DNA from: DAOPYU01 sp942493245
Lineage (GTDB): Bacteria > Sumerlaeota > Sumerlaeia > UBA8349
DNA: 64,000 nt
Direction: 5' to 3'
Assembly: GCA_942493245.1 (NCBI GenBank)
Contig: OW818685.1
Span: 5,394,001-5,458,000 of the forward strand
Shown: positions 16,276 through 23,612 of the stretch, piece by piece
Layout: every line of letters begins with the position of its first letter
How positions within the stretch are numbered: position 1 is the stretch's first letter
Translations under genes and position numbers: made by a program
The notes under the pieces: generated by a model
What the model was told of the DNA's origin: nothing
The model's database searches: none
What the model saw: only the letters and a program-made list of their open reading frames with translations

Positions 16276-16480
16276 TCTCTGTGTGAAGGCCGGAAGATGG
16301 GGGTTGTTGTTTCAGTAAACGAAAGGTCATATAGACAACGAGGAGTTCCTGCCCCCATGCCGCCGGGAACTCACAATAGGGTTGCGTGGGTGTCGTTCCC
16401 CGAATATGATGGAGGACTAATGCGGGCAGGTGTGCGCGGTATCGGGTTGACGCGAAGGATGTTTTTTCCGACCGGTTCTC
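16276..16480. other. Leader region of the GAF/PAS histidine kinase
   Basis: Contains a repeat tail word, agacaacgaggagttcctg (about 16334-16352), also found at 27885-27903 and, in variant form, at 4807-4823 and 58505-58523. A TTGACG at about 16447 could be a -35 element, but no good -10 follows. Nothing else recognised. Confidence 0.4.
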
Positions 16481-18322
16481 ATGGGTGTCCGAAACAATGC
16501 ATGGAGTAAAGGGAGAATGGCGACCGTTTTGTCTCAGACATCCGATACGATTTATGCGACGCTTCGGGATCTGGCTGAAGCGAAAGAGTCCGAAACCTTC
16601 CCCATCCTGTGCCGGGGTCTGCGTCAGATTGCCTGCGCCTCGTTTGCCGCGCTGGCCGCCTTCGATCCGGACACCGGCATTCTGCGGCTCGAGGTTCAGG
16701 ACGAATGCGGCAGCGACCCCGCGTTGCCGATTCTGCCGGATTCACACGTCACCCGTTTGCTCCCCCCGGAAGCGGTGCAACAGTTCCTGGCGCAACCGAT
16801 TCAGGATGGAGACCGGGCGCGCGAGTGGGTGCCGGGTCTGTTTCCGAGTCCGGCGCCTCTTGGCGCGCCTCCGGAGGAGGAGGGCGCGTTGTACACGTGC
16901 GCCTGCGCGTGTGGCGGCCACCTGCAATTTGTCGGACTGTTGCGCTTGCCGCCCGATCAGGCGTTGTCGTTCGAGCCTGTTGACACGTACCTGCAGATGG
17001 TGGGGCCTGCCGCGCATCGCAATCAGGCGCGGCGTTCGTTGAGGGCGAGTGAGAACCGGTTGCGGCAGTTCATCGCGGGCGCGGACACGGGTTATCTGGC
17101 GCTGGACTTGAATTTCAGGGTCCTTCAGGCGAACGAGGAATTGCTGCGCCTGTGCGGCCGAGCCACGCTGGAGGAAATTCTGGGCCGGGAGCCGGACGCC
17201 TGGCTCACCCCCCCGTCCATCGAGATTTTCCAGCGCGCGCGCAGTGTGTGTCTGCTCCACGGAACCGCCCGCAATCTGGAAGTGGAATTTGTCTCGCCCG
17301 ACCGGACGATCAACCCGGTTGAAATGACCCTGAGCCTGGTTTCGTCCGAAACCGGCACCGAAATTATCGCCAGTTGCCGCGACATTGCGGAGCGCCACCG
17401 CAACCGCGAGGAACGGCGGCTGGCCAGCGAGGAACTTGAACGCCGGGTCGAGGAGCGCACCAACGAACTGAGCGCCGCCAACCAGGCCCTGGCTGAATCG
17501 CTCTGGCAGCTCCAGGACGCGCAATCGCACCAGGTCGAGTCGGAGAAGATGGCCGCTCTCGGGGAACTGGTGGCCGGGGTTGCCCATGAAATCAACACCC
17601 CGGTGGGGATCGCCCTGACGGCCGCCTCGCACCTCGAGGACATTTCCGAACAGATTTCGACGCTCTACCATGCCCGCCCGCTCAAGCGTTCCGAACTGGA
17701 AGGCTATATCACGCAGGCGCGCGAGTCGGCGCAGATCATTCTGGGCAATCTGCAGCGGGCGGCCAATCTGATCCAGAGTTTCAAACTCACCGCCGTGGAC
17801 CAGGCGAGTCAGCAGAAGCGGCGCTTTGCGTTGCGCGCTTACGTCGAGGAAGTTCTCTACACCCTCTCGCCGAAATTCAGGGGCAAACCCTATAAAACCC
17901 AGATTATCTGTCCTGAAGAGATCGAAATTGACAGCTATCCCGGCGTTTTCTCGCAGATTCTCTCCAATCTGGTGATCAATACCCTTGTTCACGGTTTCGA
18001 GGGGCGCGACCACGGAACGATCACGATCGAGTTGGGCCGGTGGGCCAACGGTCACCTTCAGATGGTGTATCGGGATGATGGACGCGGGATGGAGGAAGAG
18101 ACCTTGAGCCGTCTGTTCGAGCCGTTCTTTACCACCAAGCCCGGTTCGGGAGGCAGCGGGCTGGGGATGCATATCGTGTACAATCAGGTCTGCAAGACGC
18201 TCGGGGGGCAGATCCGCGCGGTAAGCCAGCCGGACCAGGGCCTGACGGTTGAGATTATCGTCCCGATCGAGGTGGCCGCCGACCCGGCGTCCAGTCATTC
18301 GGCGCCCGATGCTGTGTTTTGA
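16481..18322 (+). CDS. Cytoplasmic GAF/PAS sensor histidine kinase
   Basis: A 613-residue kinase with no transmembrane segment, so it probably senses an internal signal or partner. Residues about 30-180 look like a GAF domain (ILCRGLRQIACASFAALAAF). Residues 190-310 are a PAS domain with PAC end (CRDIAERHRNREERR). A coiled coil (about 315-365) links to HisKA with the acceptor His in GVAHEINTPVGIAL. The ATPase domain has NLVINTLVHGFEG (N-box), YRDDGRGMEEETL (G1), LFEPFFTTK (F) and GGSGLGMHIVYN (G2). No receiver or regulator gene is adjacent, so it is an orphan. A second in-frame ATG at 16517, close behind AAAGGGAGA, may be the real start because the first dozen residues look non-coding. Confidence 0.92.
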   Translation: MGVRNNAWSKGRMATVLSQTSDTIYATLRDLAEAKESETFPILCRGLRQIACASFAALAAFDPDTGILRLEVQDECGSDPALPILPDSHVTRLLPPEAVQQFLAQPIQDGDRAREWVPGLFPSPAPLGAPPEEEGALYTCACACGGHLQFVGLLRLPPDQALSFEPVDTYLQMVGPAAHRNQARRSLRASENRLRQFIAGADTGYLALDLNFRVLQANEELLRLCGRATLEEILGREPDAWLTPPSIEIFQRARSVCLLHGTARNLEVEFVSPDRTINPVEMTLSLVSSETGTEIIASCRDIAERHRNREERRLASEELERRVEERTNELSAANQALAESLWQLQDAQSHQVESEKMAALGELVAGVAHEINTPVGIALTAASHLEDISEQISTLYHARPLKRSELEGYITQARESAQIILGNLQRAANLIQSFKLTAVDQASQQKRRFALRAYVEEVLYTLSPKFRGKPYKTQIICPEEIEIDSYPGVFSQILSNLVINTLVHGFEGRDHGTITIELGRWANGHLQMVYRDDGRGMEEETLSRLFEPFFTTKPGSGGSGLGMHIVYNQVCKTLGGQIRAVSQPDQGLTVEIIVPIEVAADPASSHSAPDAVF

Positions 18323-18592
18323 GAAGAACCGGTTCGAGAGGCCCGGGGCATGAAATTTCCTTTCCTGTCAGAGGGGAAACGGTTGTCCGGAAGGTGTCCC
18401 CGTCTGTTGGGCTGGAGTGTGCAGGTGCGCTCGACAGGCGCTTTTCGGTGGAAAAGTTCGGGACTCCATGTTAGGAACAGACCGATCCCTTCGGGTTGGG
18501 GATTCTTTCCGGGGTCTCAGATGGGTTGAAAGAGTTGGGGGTGGCCGAAAGACGAGCCATCAAACGGTGTCCATTGAGGAGTGGCAACACAG

Positions 18593-18991
18593 ATGGGTGG
18601 AGTGCTGTATCGGCGTTATCTGAGAAACGGTGTGCTGGGATTGTGTCTGGTTTCGGCTTTGTTTTGCGCCTGTGAACCCAGCCCGCCCGCTCCGTTCAAA
18701 ACGAAGGAATCGCCCGCCATGGTAGCCAAGCGCAATCGGCTCTGGGCGTGGCGCGCCGCTCAGGGACACGTCACCCGCAGACTTCAAAGCAAAACGCTGA
18801 AATACCCGAATGAACAGTGGGACGCTTTTGTGGACGAGCGTGAGAATAATTATTTCGTGGTGACGTCCTATGCCGATACGCAAGACGACCGCGGTGCGTC
18901 CATTCGCATCCGTTTCGAGTGTGTGTTGCGGCGTCAGGAAAAGGATTGGAAACTGGTGAGTCTGACCCTTCTGGGTCAGGAGGAAATCTGA
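18593..18991 (+). CDS. Small exported or lipoprotein-like protein of unknown function
   Basis: A 132-residue protein. A basic start (YRRYLRNG), a hydrophobic run (VLGLCLVSALF) and CAC form a signal peptide; the second Cys could be lipidated, although the -3/-2 residues are not ideal for a lipobox. The mature part (about 105 residues) ends in a beta-rich pattern (SIRIRFECVLRRQEKDWKLVSLTLL) resembling small NTF2-like or DUF4878-like lipoproteins in shape only. GTG 18581 is also in frame, but GAGGAG at 18575-18580 suits ATG 18593 better (12 nt spacing). It follows the histidine kinase by 270 bp on the same strand. Confidence 0.65.
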   Translation: MGGVLYRRYLRNGVLGLCLVSALFCACEPSPPAPFKTKESPAMVAKRNRLWAWRAAQGHVTRRLQSKTLKYPNEQWDAFVDERENNYFVVTSYADTQDDRGASIRIRFECVLRRQEKDWKLVSLTLLGQEEI

Positions 18992-19021
18992 TCGTTTTCT
19001 CCTTTCCATCAAACGGTTCTC

Positions 19022-19245
19022 TCAACCCCGAATGCGGGTTTTCAGGATTGCCCGAAAGACTTGGCGCAGCGAAGCGGAACCAACTACGCGTTTTCTGAAG
19101 AAAGCGCCCTCCTGGGATCGCCAATCTCCTGATTGGCGCGGTTGCGGTTCCGGGCATCCGGGGGACTTTGCGAGATTCCGGGGATTACAACTCAGCCCGT
19201 TGGGTTGCGCTTCGCCTGGAGCGGGCTTTTAGCCCTTGCTGAAAA
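19022..19245. repeat. Dispersed composite repeat, module B (inverted copy)
   Basis: Read on the minus strand this gives ggctaaaagcccgctcc, then gcgcaacccaacgggctg, aaccgcaaccgcgccaatca, the hairpin core at 19119-19140, aggagggcgctttcttc and cgcgtagttggttccgcttc. The same word order occurs on the plus strand at 58230-58430, and the later words recur at 29616-29740. Non-coding. Confidence 0.8.
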
Positions 19246-19425
19246 ACCGCGGTTGAGGGCAGAAAACGAGTCTTTTGTGCTTTTGTTATGGGGCGAAAAC
19301 GGTTTTGGCCCCCTCACCTTCTGGGTGAGGGATTTGACTGCGCCAATCGGGAGATTGGCGGTCCCAGGAACCGCTTTCTCCCCATAAAAACGGTCTTTCT
19401 GGGAGGGCGGGCGTCTCGCCCGCCT
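19238..19425. mobile_element. MITE-like element, right end lost
   Basis: Begins gctgaaaaaccgcggttga (19238-19256), a one-end match to the inverted repeats of the elements at 4478 and 21541. Inside are ccctcaccttctgggtgagg, the hairpin core gcgccaatc-ggga-gattggcg (19340-19360) and ctgggagggcgggcgtctcg. The expected opposite end is missing; the sequence changes into another repeat (19440-19531). Confidence 0.55.
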
Positions 19426-19439
19426 ACGAGGCAAGCCAG

Positions 19440-19531
19440 GGCTGGGGCCGGATCGGGATTGCGGTCCGTATTGCCTGCACACGTCCCCAAAATCTACGCA
19501 AACAACAGCGATATTGCGAGAGAGTCGTACA
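19440..19531. repeat. Dispersed composite repeat, module A (inverted copy)
   Basis: The reverse complement reads gtacgactctctcgcaatat, tttgcgtagattttgggg, gcaatacggaccgcaatccc, gatccggccccagccctgg. It corresponds to 58067-58160 on the plus strand. Together with module B it repeats in the same order at both loci, with different sequence between the modules. Confidence 0.75.
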
Positions 19532-19584
19532 AAAAGACACGAAAACCGCACAGGGAAGGCGGTTTTCGTGTCTTTCTTTTTTCC
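19531..19584. terminator. Bidirectional intrinsic terminator after the cupin-VOC operon
   Basis: A perfect 17-bp stem, aaagacacgaaaaccgc (19533-19549) and gcggttttcgtgtcttt (19559-19575), with a 9-nt loop. T-rich tails follow on both strands (cttttttcc on plus; tttttg on minus). It lies 22-75 nt past the stop of the minus-strand VOC gene. Confidence 0.9.
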
Positions 19585-19605
19585 GGGTGATACCGGGTGT
19601 ACTTC

Positions 19606-19920
19606 TCAGCCGAGTTGCATGAACTCGACCGGCGCGCCATCCTCGATGATGAACGCGACGCGGACGCCTTCCATGGCCATGAACGGCTCGATAAGCACCT
19701 TTTGTCCCTCGAGGGCCGCCTCCAGGTTGTCCACCTGATAGGCCACGTGGGCCGTCGTTTTCAGTTCCGGGGGCATGGGGCTGTCCGCCTCGAACCGCAG
19801 CCATTCGATCTTGTTGGGGCTGGCGTCCACGGGGGTGACGAACAATTTGGCGCCCTCCAGATACACTTCGCCCGCGCGGGTTTTGTCACTGGGGATGCCG
19901 ATGTGGTGGAACTCTTTCAT
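19606..19920 (-). CDS. VOC-superfamily (glyoxalase/bleomycin-resistance-like) protein
   Basis: A 104-residue single-module protein, cytoplasmic. It opens MKEFHHIGIPSDK, the usual first strand of a VOC domain with a metal-ligand His, has HVAYQVDNLEAALEG in the middle and ends VAFIIEDGAPVEFMQLG, where the Glu is the typical last ligand. VOC proteins are metal-dependent lyases, isomerases or dioxygenases; the substrate is not evident. AAGGAG lies 8 nt before the ATG. It sits 64 bp downstream of the Tat-cupin gene on the same strand and shares its terminator, so the two are probably co-transcribed and may act on the same sugar-like substrate. Confidence 0.85.
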   Translation of the reverse strand: MKEFHHIGIPSDKTRAGEVYLEGAKLFVTPVDASPNKIEWLRFEADSPMPPELKTTAHVAYQVDNLEAALEGQKVLIEPFMAMEGVRVAFIIEDGAPVEFMQLG

Positions 19921-19943
19921 GCGATTTCTCCTTGTGTCGAACG

Positions 19944-19983
19944 GAAACGGTCCCTCATCGGCCCAGAGGGGCGGGACCGTTTC
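19944..19983 (-). promoter_or_regulatory. Intercistronic hairpin between the cupin and VOC genes
   Basis: An 11-bp perfect stem, gaaacggtccc (19944-19954) with gggaccgtttc (19973-19983), starts immediately after the cupin stop codon. No T-run follows on the minus strand, so it is more likely an mRNA-processing or stabilising structure than a terminator. Confidence 0.6.
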
Positions 19984-19984
19984 A

Positions 19985-20686
19985 TTAGAGTTTGACCTTC
20001 TTGTTGGTGAACATCAGGCCGTCGCCGTCGTGGAACGTGGCGTACTCGGTCACGATGGCGCCTTCGGGTCCGGCGATCATGAAGTGCATGGCCTTGGGGC
20101 GGTTCAGTTCGTCCACTTCGCCCGGCATGACCTTTTTCCATTTTTTGCAGGTGATGTTGTCCTTCTGGCTTTCGGGCAGTTTGATGGGGAGCGGTTCAGT
20201 CGCTTCGCCTTCGCCCAGGGTGTAGATCATGCCGTGGCGCACGTGCCACGATTCCATCTTGGCGGCGCCTTTGGCGGTTTCCTTGTGGCCGTGCTCGGCA
20301 ATCATCTGGCCGGGCAGCAGGAAAATCTCGTGGCCGAAGAAGCTGTACTTCTCGTTGTTGTACCAGAAAATGCCCGCCATGCCGACGTTGACAAAGTCGT
20401 TCAGGGCGAAATCGAGCACCCACATGCCCTTCTCGAGCGACTCCGGGATCGGGTAGTTGAAACGCTTCATCATGTCCCAGTAGGCCTGTTTGGCTTTTTC
20501 CTGTTGAAAAACGCCATCCTTGTAGAATTCTTCATTCTTGTACGTCGTCACGGCTTTTCCTCCCGCGTTGTTTTCGGCCGCCCATGCGGCTGTGTCCAGA
20601 ATCGAGTGCCCCATTGCCAGACCGGCTGCGCCGGCCACGGCGCCTTTGAGAATCATCCGCCGGTTGATACTGTTCCCGTTACTCAT
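19985..20686 (-). CDS. Tat-exported cupin, D-lyxose-isomerase-like
   Basis: A 233-residue protein with a twin-arginine signal (NRRMILKGAVAGAAGLAMG), so it is folded, probably with metal, before export to the periplasm. The cupin metal motif is visible: PGQMIAEHGHKETAKG with His132 and His134, Glu145 in AAKMESWHVRHGMIYTLGEG, and a last ligand His in AMHFMIAGPEGAIV. Spacing and the VRHG-type segment recall the D-lyxose/D-mannose isomerase-like cupins. Substrate is inferred only. The gene has AAGGAG 7-8 nt before ATG 20686 and leads an apparent two-gene operon with the VOC gene. Periplasmic export of a sugar-isomerase-like cupin is unusual. Confidence 0.8.
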   Translation of the reverse strand: MSNGNSINRRMILKGAVAGAAGLAMGHSILDTAAWAAENNAGGKAVTTYKNEEFYKDGVFQQEKAKQAYWDMMKRFNYPIPESLEKGMWVLDFALNDFVNVGMAGIFWYNNEKYSFFGHEIFLLPGQMIAEHGHKETAKGAAKMESWHVRHGMIYTLGEGEATEPLPIKLPESQKDNITCKKWKKVMPGEVDELNRPKAMHFMIAGPEGAIVTEYATFHDGDGLMFTNKKVKL

Positions 20687-21063
20687 CGCTTTCTCCTTCC
20701 CTTGTATGATGCGGCAAATCCGCCTGGGCTTCTGGCCGAAGCATCCGGTTCCGGCGCAGTCCCTGTGTCCAACTGATGTCCCATGCTACCCGACCCCTCC
20801 ATTCTTTGCAACGATTGTGTGGCGTCCGCAGGAAAACGATTGATCCGCATATGCCGACCGGGGGACCGGGGGTGCGGGTTCCCGCGGTTACAGTTTACAT
20901 GGCGCGAGTCCGGGAAGATGCGGTAGAATGAACGTATCGGGTCGAGACTGAAAGAGGGTGAGGGGGTGGGAGGTCGTCGGCAATCGTTTGAGTGTTCTGA
21001 GGGAGAGCAGGACGCAGAGGCTGCTTTCGTGGCCAATCGAATGGCTGAAGAAGGAGGCGCCGT
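20687..21063. other. Intergenic region between divergent genes
   Basis: Holds the promoters of the cupin operon (minus) and the 64-aa gene (plus). A TAGAAT-like -10 is present near 20923, but no matching -35 is convincing. No repeats of the local families were seen. Confidence 0.4.
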
Positions 21064-21258
21064 ATGAACGGGGAATTGCAGTTGACTGAGGAGGAGTGCC
21101 AGGAACTGGATCTACTGGTCAAGCAGGCTCTGGACAGCGCGAAGGTGGAGTTGCACCACACAGTCACCCGCGCCTACAAGGAGCGCGTCAAAGAGCGCAT
21201 CCACGTGCTTGAGCAGGTGCTTACAAAACTGGAGCCGCTGTGCGCGGTCAAAGCGTAA
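21064..21258 (+). CDS. Small helical protein of unknown function (64 aa)
   Basis: MNGELQLTEEECQELDLLVK begins a short, highly charged sequence predicted to form two amphipathic helices joined near HHTVTRAY, with a Cys near the C-terminus. The gene is credible because AAGGAGG lies 7 nt before the ATG and the composition is protein-like (Glu, Leu, Lys). I do not recognise the family; size and helicity would fit a small adaptor or regulator. A repeat region follows directly. Confidence 0.75.
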   Translation: MNGELQLTEEECQELDLLVKQALDSAKVELHHTVTRAYKERVKERIHVLEQVLTKLEPLCAVKA

Positions 21259-21309
21259 CGCGTTTGGCGGGGCGTTGAAGCGGGAGAGAAGAGGCTGGGG
21301 GGAACACCG

Positions 21310-21535
21310 TCATCCCTGACGGGCGAGCGGGGGATTTGTGTCGAATCCGGGCGGCCCTCGTAAGGGACAGAAGTCGGATGGGTTCGCAGTTCCGCCCCGG
21401 AGGGACGACGGAAAGATCCGGGGTAACCGACAACCGTCCCTCCGGGACGGGGAAAAGGGATGACCCTGAACCCAGCGCTGAAGCGCTGGGCTATTGTCAG
21501 AAGTCCCTGACGGGACTTGAGGCCGAGACACTCCT
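21310..21535. repeat. Cluster of short palindromes ('cagcgctgaagcgctggg' type)
   Basis: Contains ccgtccctccgggacggg (21434-21451), cccagcgctgaagcgctggg (21471-21490) and aagtccctgacgggactt (21501-21518), each a compact hairpin. Words of this type are common between genes in Planctomycetota/Verrucomicrobiota-like genomes (general knowledge). Non-coding. Confidence 0.75.
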
Positions 21536-21540
21536 TTCTC

Positions 21541-21771
21541 CCTGAAAACCGCAGTTGAACGCCTATCGTTCCGGTTTTTTCAGGCGGGCGAGGCCGCCCT
21601 CCCTCCCAGAAAGACCGTTTTTCGCGGAGAAAGCGGTCGCCTGGGATCGCCAATCTCCTGATTGGCGCGGTCCAATCCCTCACCCAAAAAGTGAGGGGGC
21701 CAAAACCGTTCTCGACCCATAACAGAGAAACATAAGACTTGTTTTTTTTGCCATCAACCGCGATCTTCAGG
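21541..21771. mobile_element. MITE-like element, near full length
   Basis: 231 bp with ends cctgaaaaccgcagttga (21541-21558) and tcaaccgcgatcttcagg (21754-21771). Its first 100 bp equal the reverse complement of 4596-4696, including gcctatcgttccggtttttt and ggcgggcgaggccgccc. The hairpin core is at 21648-21669, with ccctcacccaaaaagtgagg behind it. Flanks ttctc and ttcac differ by one base and could be a decayed 5-bp target duplication. Confidence 0.65.
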
Positions 21772-21861
21772 TTCACATGTCATCATGAAGATTGTTTCTG
21801 GCAACCACTACAGGAGGATTGGAATTTTGAACAAGGTCTCACAGTCCCGGGAACACTTCGC

Positions 21862-22254
21862 ATGACAGTCTCGCCTTCCCCGATCCCGATGTCCGGGCCT
21901 TCTTCGGTTCCCCCGTGGCCGCCGCGTCGGCAGCCCCCTCCCCTGCCATCGGACAAGCCCCCGGAACCGCCCCCCCCTGCCGCCGTGCAGGTGTGCTGGG
22001 CGCTGGGTCTGACGAGCGTTCTGTTCACGGGCGTGTTGACAGGCCTGCCTGCCGTGGTGCTGGGCCACTGGCTCCTGCACGCGCCGCGTGGCGGGGACTC
22101 TCCCGCCCTTCCCCTCTCCCCCGGCGCCCGGAAGCGGGTGAAGGCGGGGCTCCTGATGGGGTACGGCGGCATCGCGCTGACGGTTGTGCTGGGGGTGTTG
22201 ATTTATATCCTGATCGTGCTCTGGCGCCGGGTGGGCGACATGGGGCTTTGGTAG
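21862..22254 (+). CDS. Small membrane protein, DUF4190-like
   Basis: A 130-residue protein: a proline-rich cytoplasmic N-terminus (about 45 residues) and two hydrophobic helices (WALGLTSVLFTGVLTGLPAV and GGIALTVVLGVLIYILIVLW) with a basic loop between them. The order helix-GLPAVVLGH-loop-basic-GLLMGYGGIAL-helix recalls DUF4190-type proteins found in many bacteria; function is unknown. The open frame extends upstream to 21739, but that part lies in the MITE-like element, so ATG 21862 was chosen. Confidence 0.6.
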   Translation: MTVSPSPIPMSGPSSVPPWPPRRQPPPLPSDKPPEPPPPAAVQVCWALGLTSVLFTGVLTGLPAVVLGHWLLHAPRGGDSPALPLSPGARKRVKAGLLMGYGGIALTVVLGVLIYILIVLWRRVGDMGLW

Positions 22255-22304
22255 AAGCGGGCAACACGAAGCCGGAAGAGAGAAGCGAAAAGAGAGAATA
22301 GAAA

Positions 22305-22386
22305 ACCGCAGAAAACTCAGAACACGCAGAAACCGAACGAGGGTGATGCCCCGTTTCCATTTCTGCGTGATCTGAGTCTTCCGCGG
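22305..22386. repeat. Palindromic 'aaccgcagaaaactcag' element abutting a stop codon
   Basis: Left arm aaccgcagaaaactcagaac (from 22304) and right arm tctgcgtgatctgagtcttc ending ccgcgg at 22386 form a large hairpin next to the stop codon of the first tandem paralog. Partial versions, with cttccgcgg in the same position, follow the other two paralogs (23598-23612 and 24839-24853). Confidence 0.75.
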
Positions 22387-23502
22387 CTACTTTTTCAGGC
22401 TTTTCACCACTTCATCCATCTGCGGGGGAAGGTACACAGACACATCCACCTTCGTGTCGTCCGACCAGGTGGGGTTGGCTTCCTGGGACTCGAAGAAAAT
22501 GAGGGCTGACCCAAACGTTGATCTCCCCTCACGTTGCGGTTTCAATGCCTTATTCTTCTCCCCGCCGGGGACACCAAGGGGTTCCCGACTCTTCGTAATC
22601 GCCTTCGCCTCGCCATAGGTCATTCCCCGTTTTTCGAATCGGGCTCCCTTCTTGTACTCGAATCCGGCACCCAGCAAGGCCTTCGCCAGATCGGGTTTCA
22701 AATCCAGGTTGTCAGGAAAGGGATTCGACGGTGTAGGACCAACCACGGTCACAGTTGTCTGCGTTTCCGGAGGCAAATCCTTCAGTGAAGAAACAGGCTG
22801 AGTTGAAGGCAATTGAAGGGTGATATTTCCGCGGAGTTTATACGTGCCCGGAGAGGCATTATCCGATTGGTAAACACGGGAGGAATCCAACACATCGTGC
22901 TGAAACAATTCCATAACCTCGTCAATCCGGATATCGCCCCGAATCCACTCTCCCGGTCTTACCATCCGGAAGCGTTGTGCCATCAATTCAAAAGTATCAA
23001 TAGTCCCTTTTTGACGAAGATGACTGGACTGACGTATCTCATCTTCGGATGAATAATTCGATATGGTGGCTCGAACAAATCCATCTTCATTTTTCCTATT
23101 ATCATCTGCCGAGAGAAAAGAGACAAACAGTCTGGTCTTTGCGTCAAGGAAGCATACGCACATTGATGACCCCAAAGAAGACGGAGGCGGAATAAGGGTT
23201 TCTCTTTTGAGATTCAGCGCTTTCAGCAGGTCCCGCAAGCGTATTCTTTCATGGTCAAAGGTTCCCGCACCATCGAGCGATGGCCATTCCTTGAACCCCA
23301 TCTCCATCAGTTTCGGAAACTCGGCGTTCCAGTTGCGTTGGACCGGGGCGGAGGTGGGGGTGTCGTTTGCTTGAACGGGTGCGGGTTCGGCGGCCTGGGC
23401 CTGGGCCGCCGGGAAGCACCCGAAGATTGCCCCGACAAGAAGTGAAAGCGCGAACCGTTTCCAGGGACCGAAGCCCCGTATTGCAACCCGCTCGTTTTGC
23501 AT
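22387..23502 (-). CDS. Secreted protein of unknown family, tandem paralog 1
   Basis: 371 residues. The signal peptide (FGPWKRFALSLLVGAIFG, cleavage near AQA-AE) is followed by a low-complexity PAPVQANDTPTSAPV spacer. The mature part shows KLMEMGFKEWPS, IRLRDLLKALNLKRE, WIRGDIRIDEVMELFQHDV and FFESQEANPTWSDDTKVDV, ending MDEVVKSLKK. I recognise no domain. AAGGGG lies 9 nt before the ATG at 23502; upstream in-frame codons were ignored because they lie in the repeat. It is the most downstream of three similar genes on the minus strand; its last ~110 residues differ from paralog 3 at a single position, while paralog 2 is more divergent there. Function unknown; periplasmic or outer-surface location inferred. 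Confidence 0.85.
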   Translation of the reverse strand: MQNERVAIRGFGPWKRFALSLLVGAIFGCFPAAQAQAAEPAPVQANDTPTSAPVQRNWNAEFPKLMEMGFKEWPSLDGAGTFDHERIRLRDLLKALNLKRETLIPPPSSLGSSMCVCFLDAKTRLFVSFLSADDNRKNEDGFVRATISNYSSEDEIRQSSHLRQKGTIDTFELMAQRFRMVRPGEWIRGDIRIDEVMELFQHDVLDSSRVYQSDNASPGTYKLRGNITLQLPSTQPVSSLKDLPPETQTTVTVVGPTPSNPFPDNLDLKPDLAKALLGAGFEYKKGARFEKRGMTYGEAKAITKSREPLGVPGGEKNKALKPQREGRSTFGSALIFFESQEANPTWSDDTKVDVSVYLPPQMDEVVKSLKK

Positions 23503-23612
23503 TTCATCTGTCCCCTTTTGCGAAAAGAATTCGTTTTCGAAATCAACCGCAGAATACACGGAATACGCAGAAACAGAGCAAGGATGATGCCTTTATTCTG
23601 AGTCTTCCGCGG

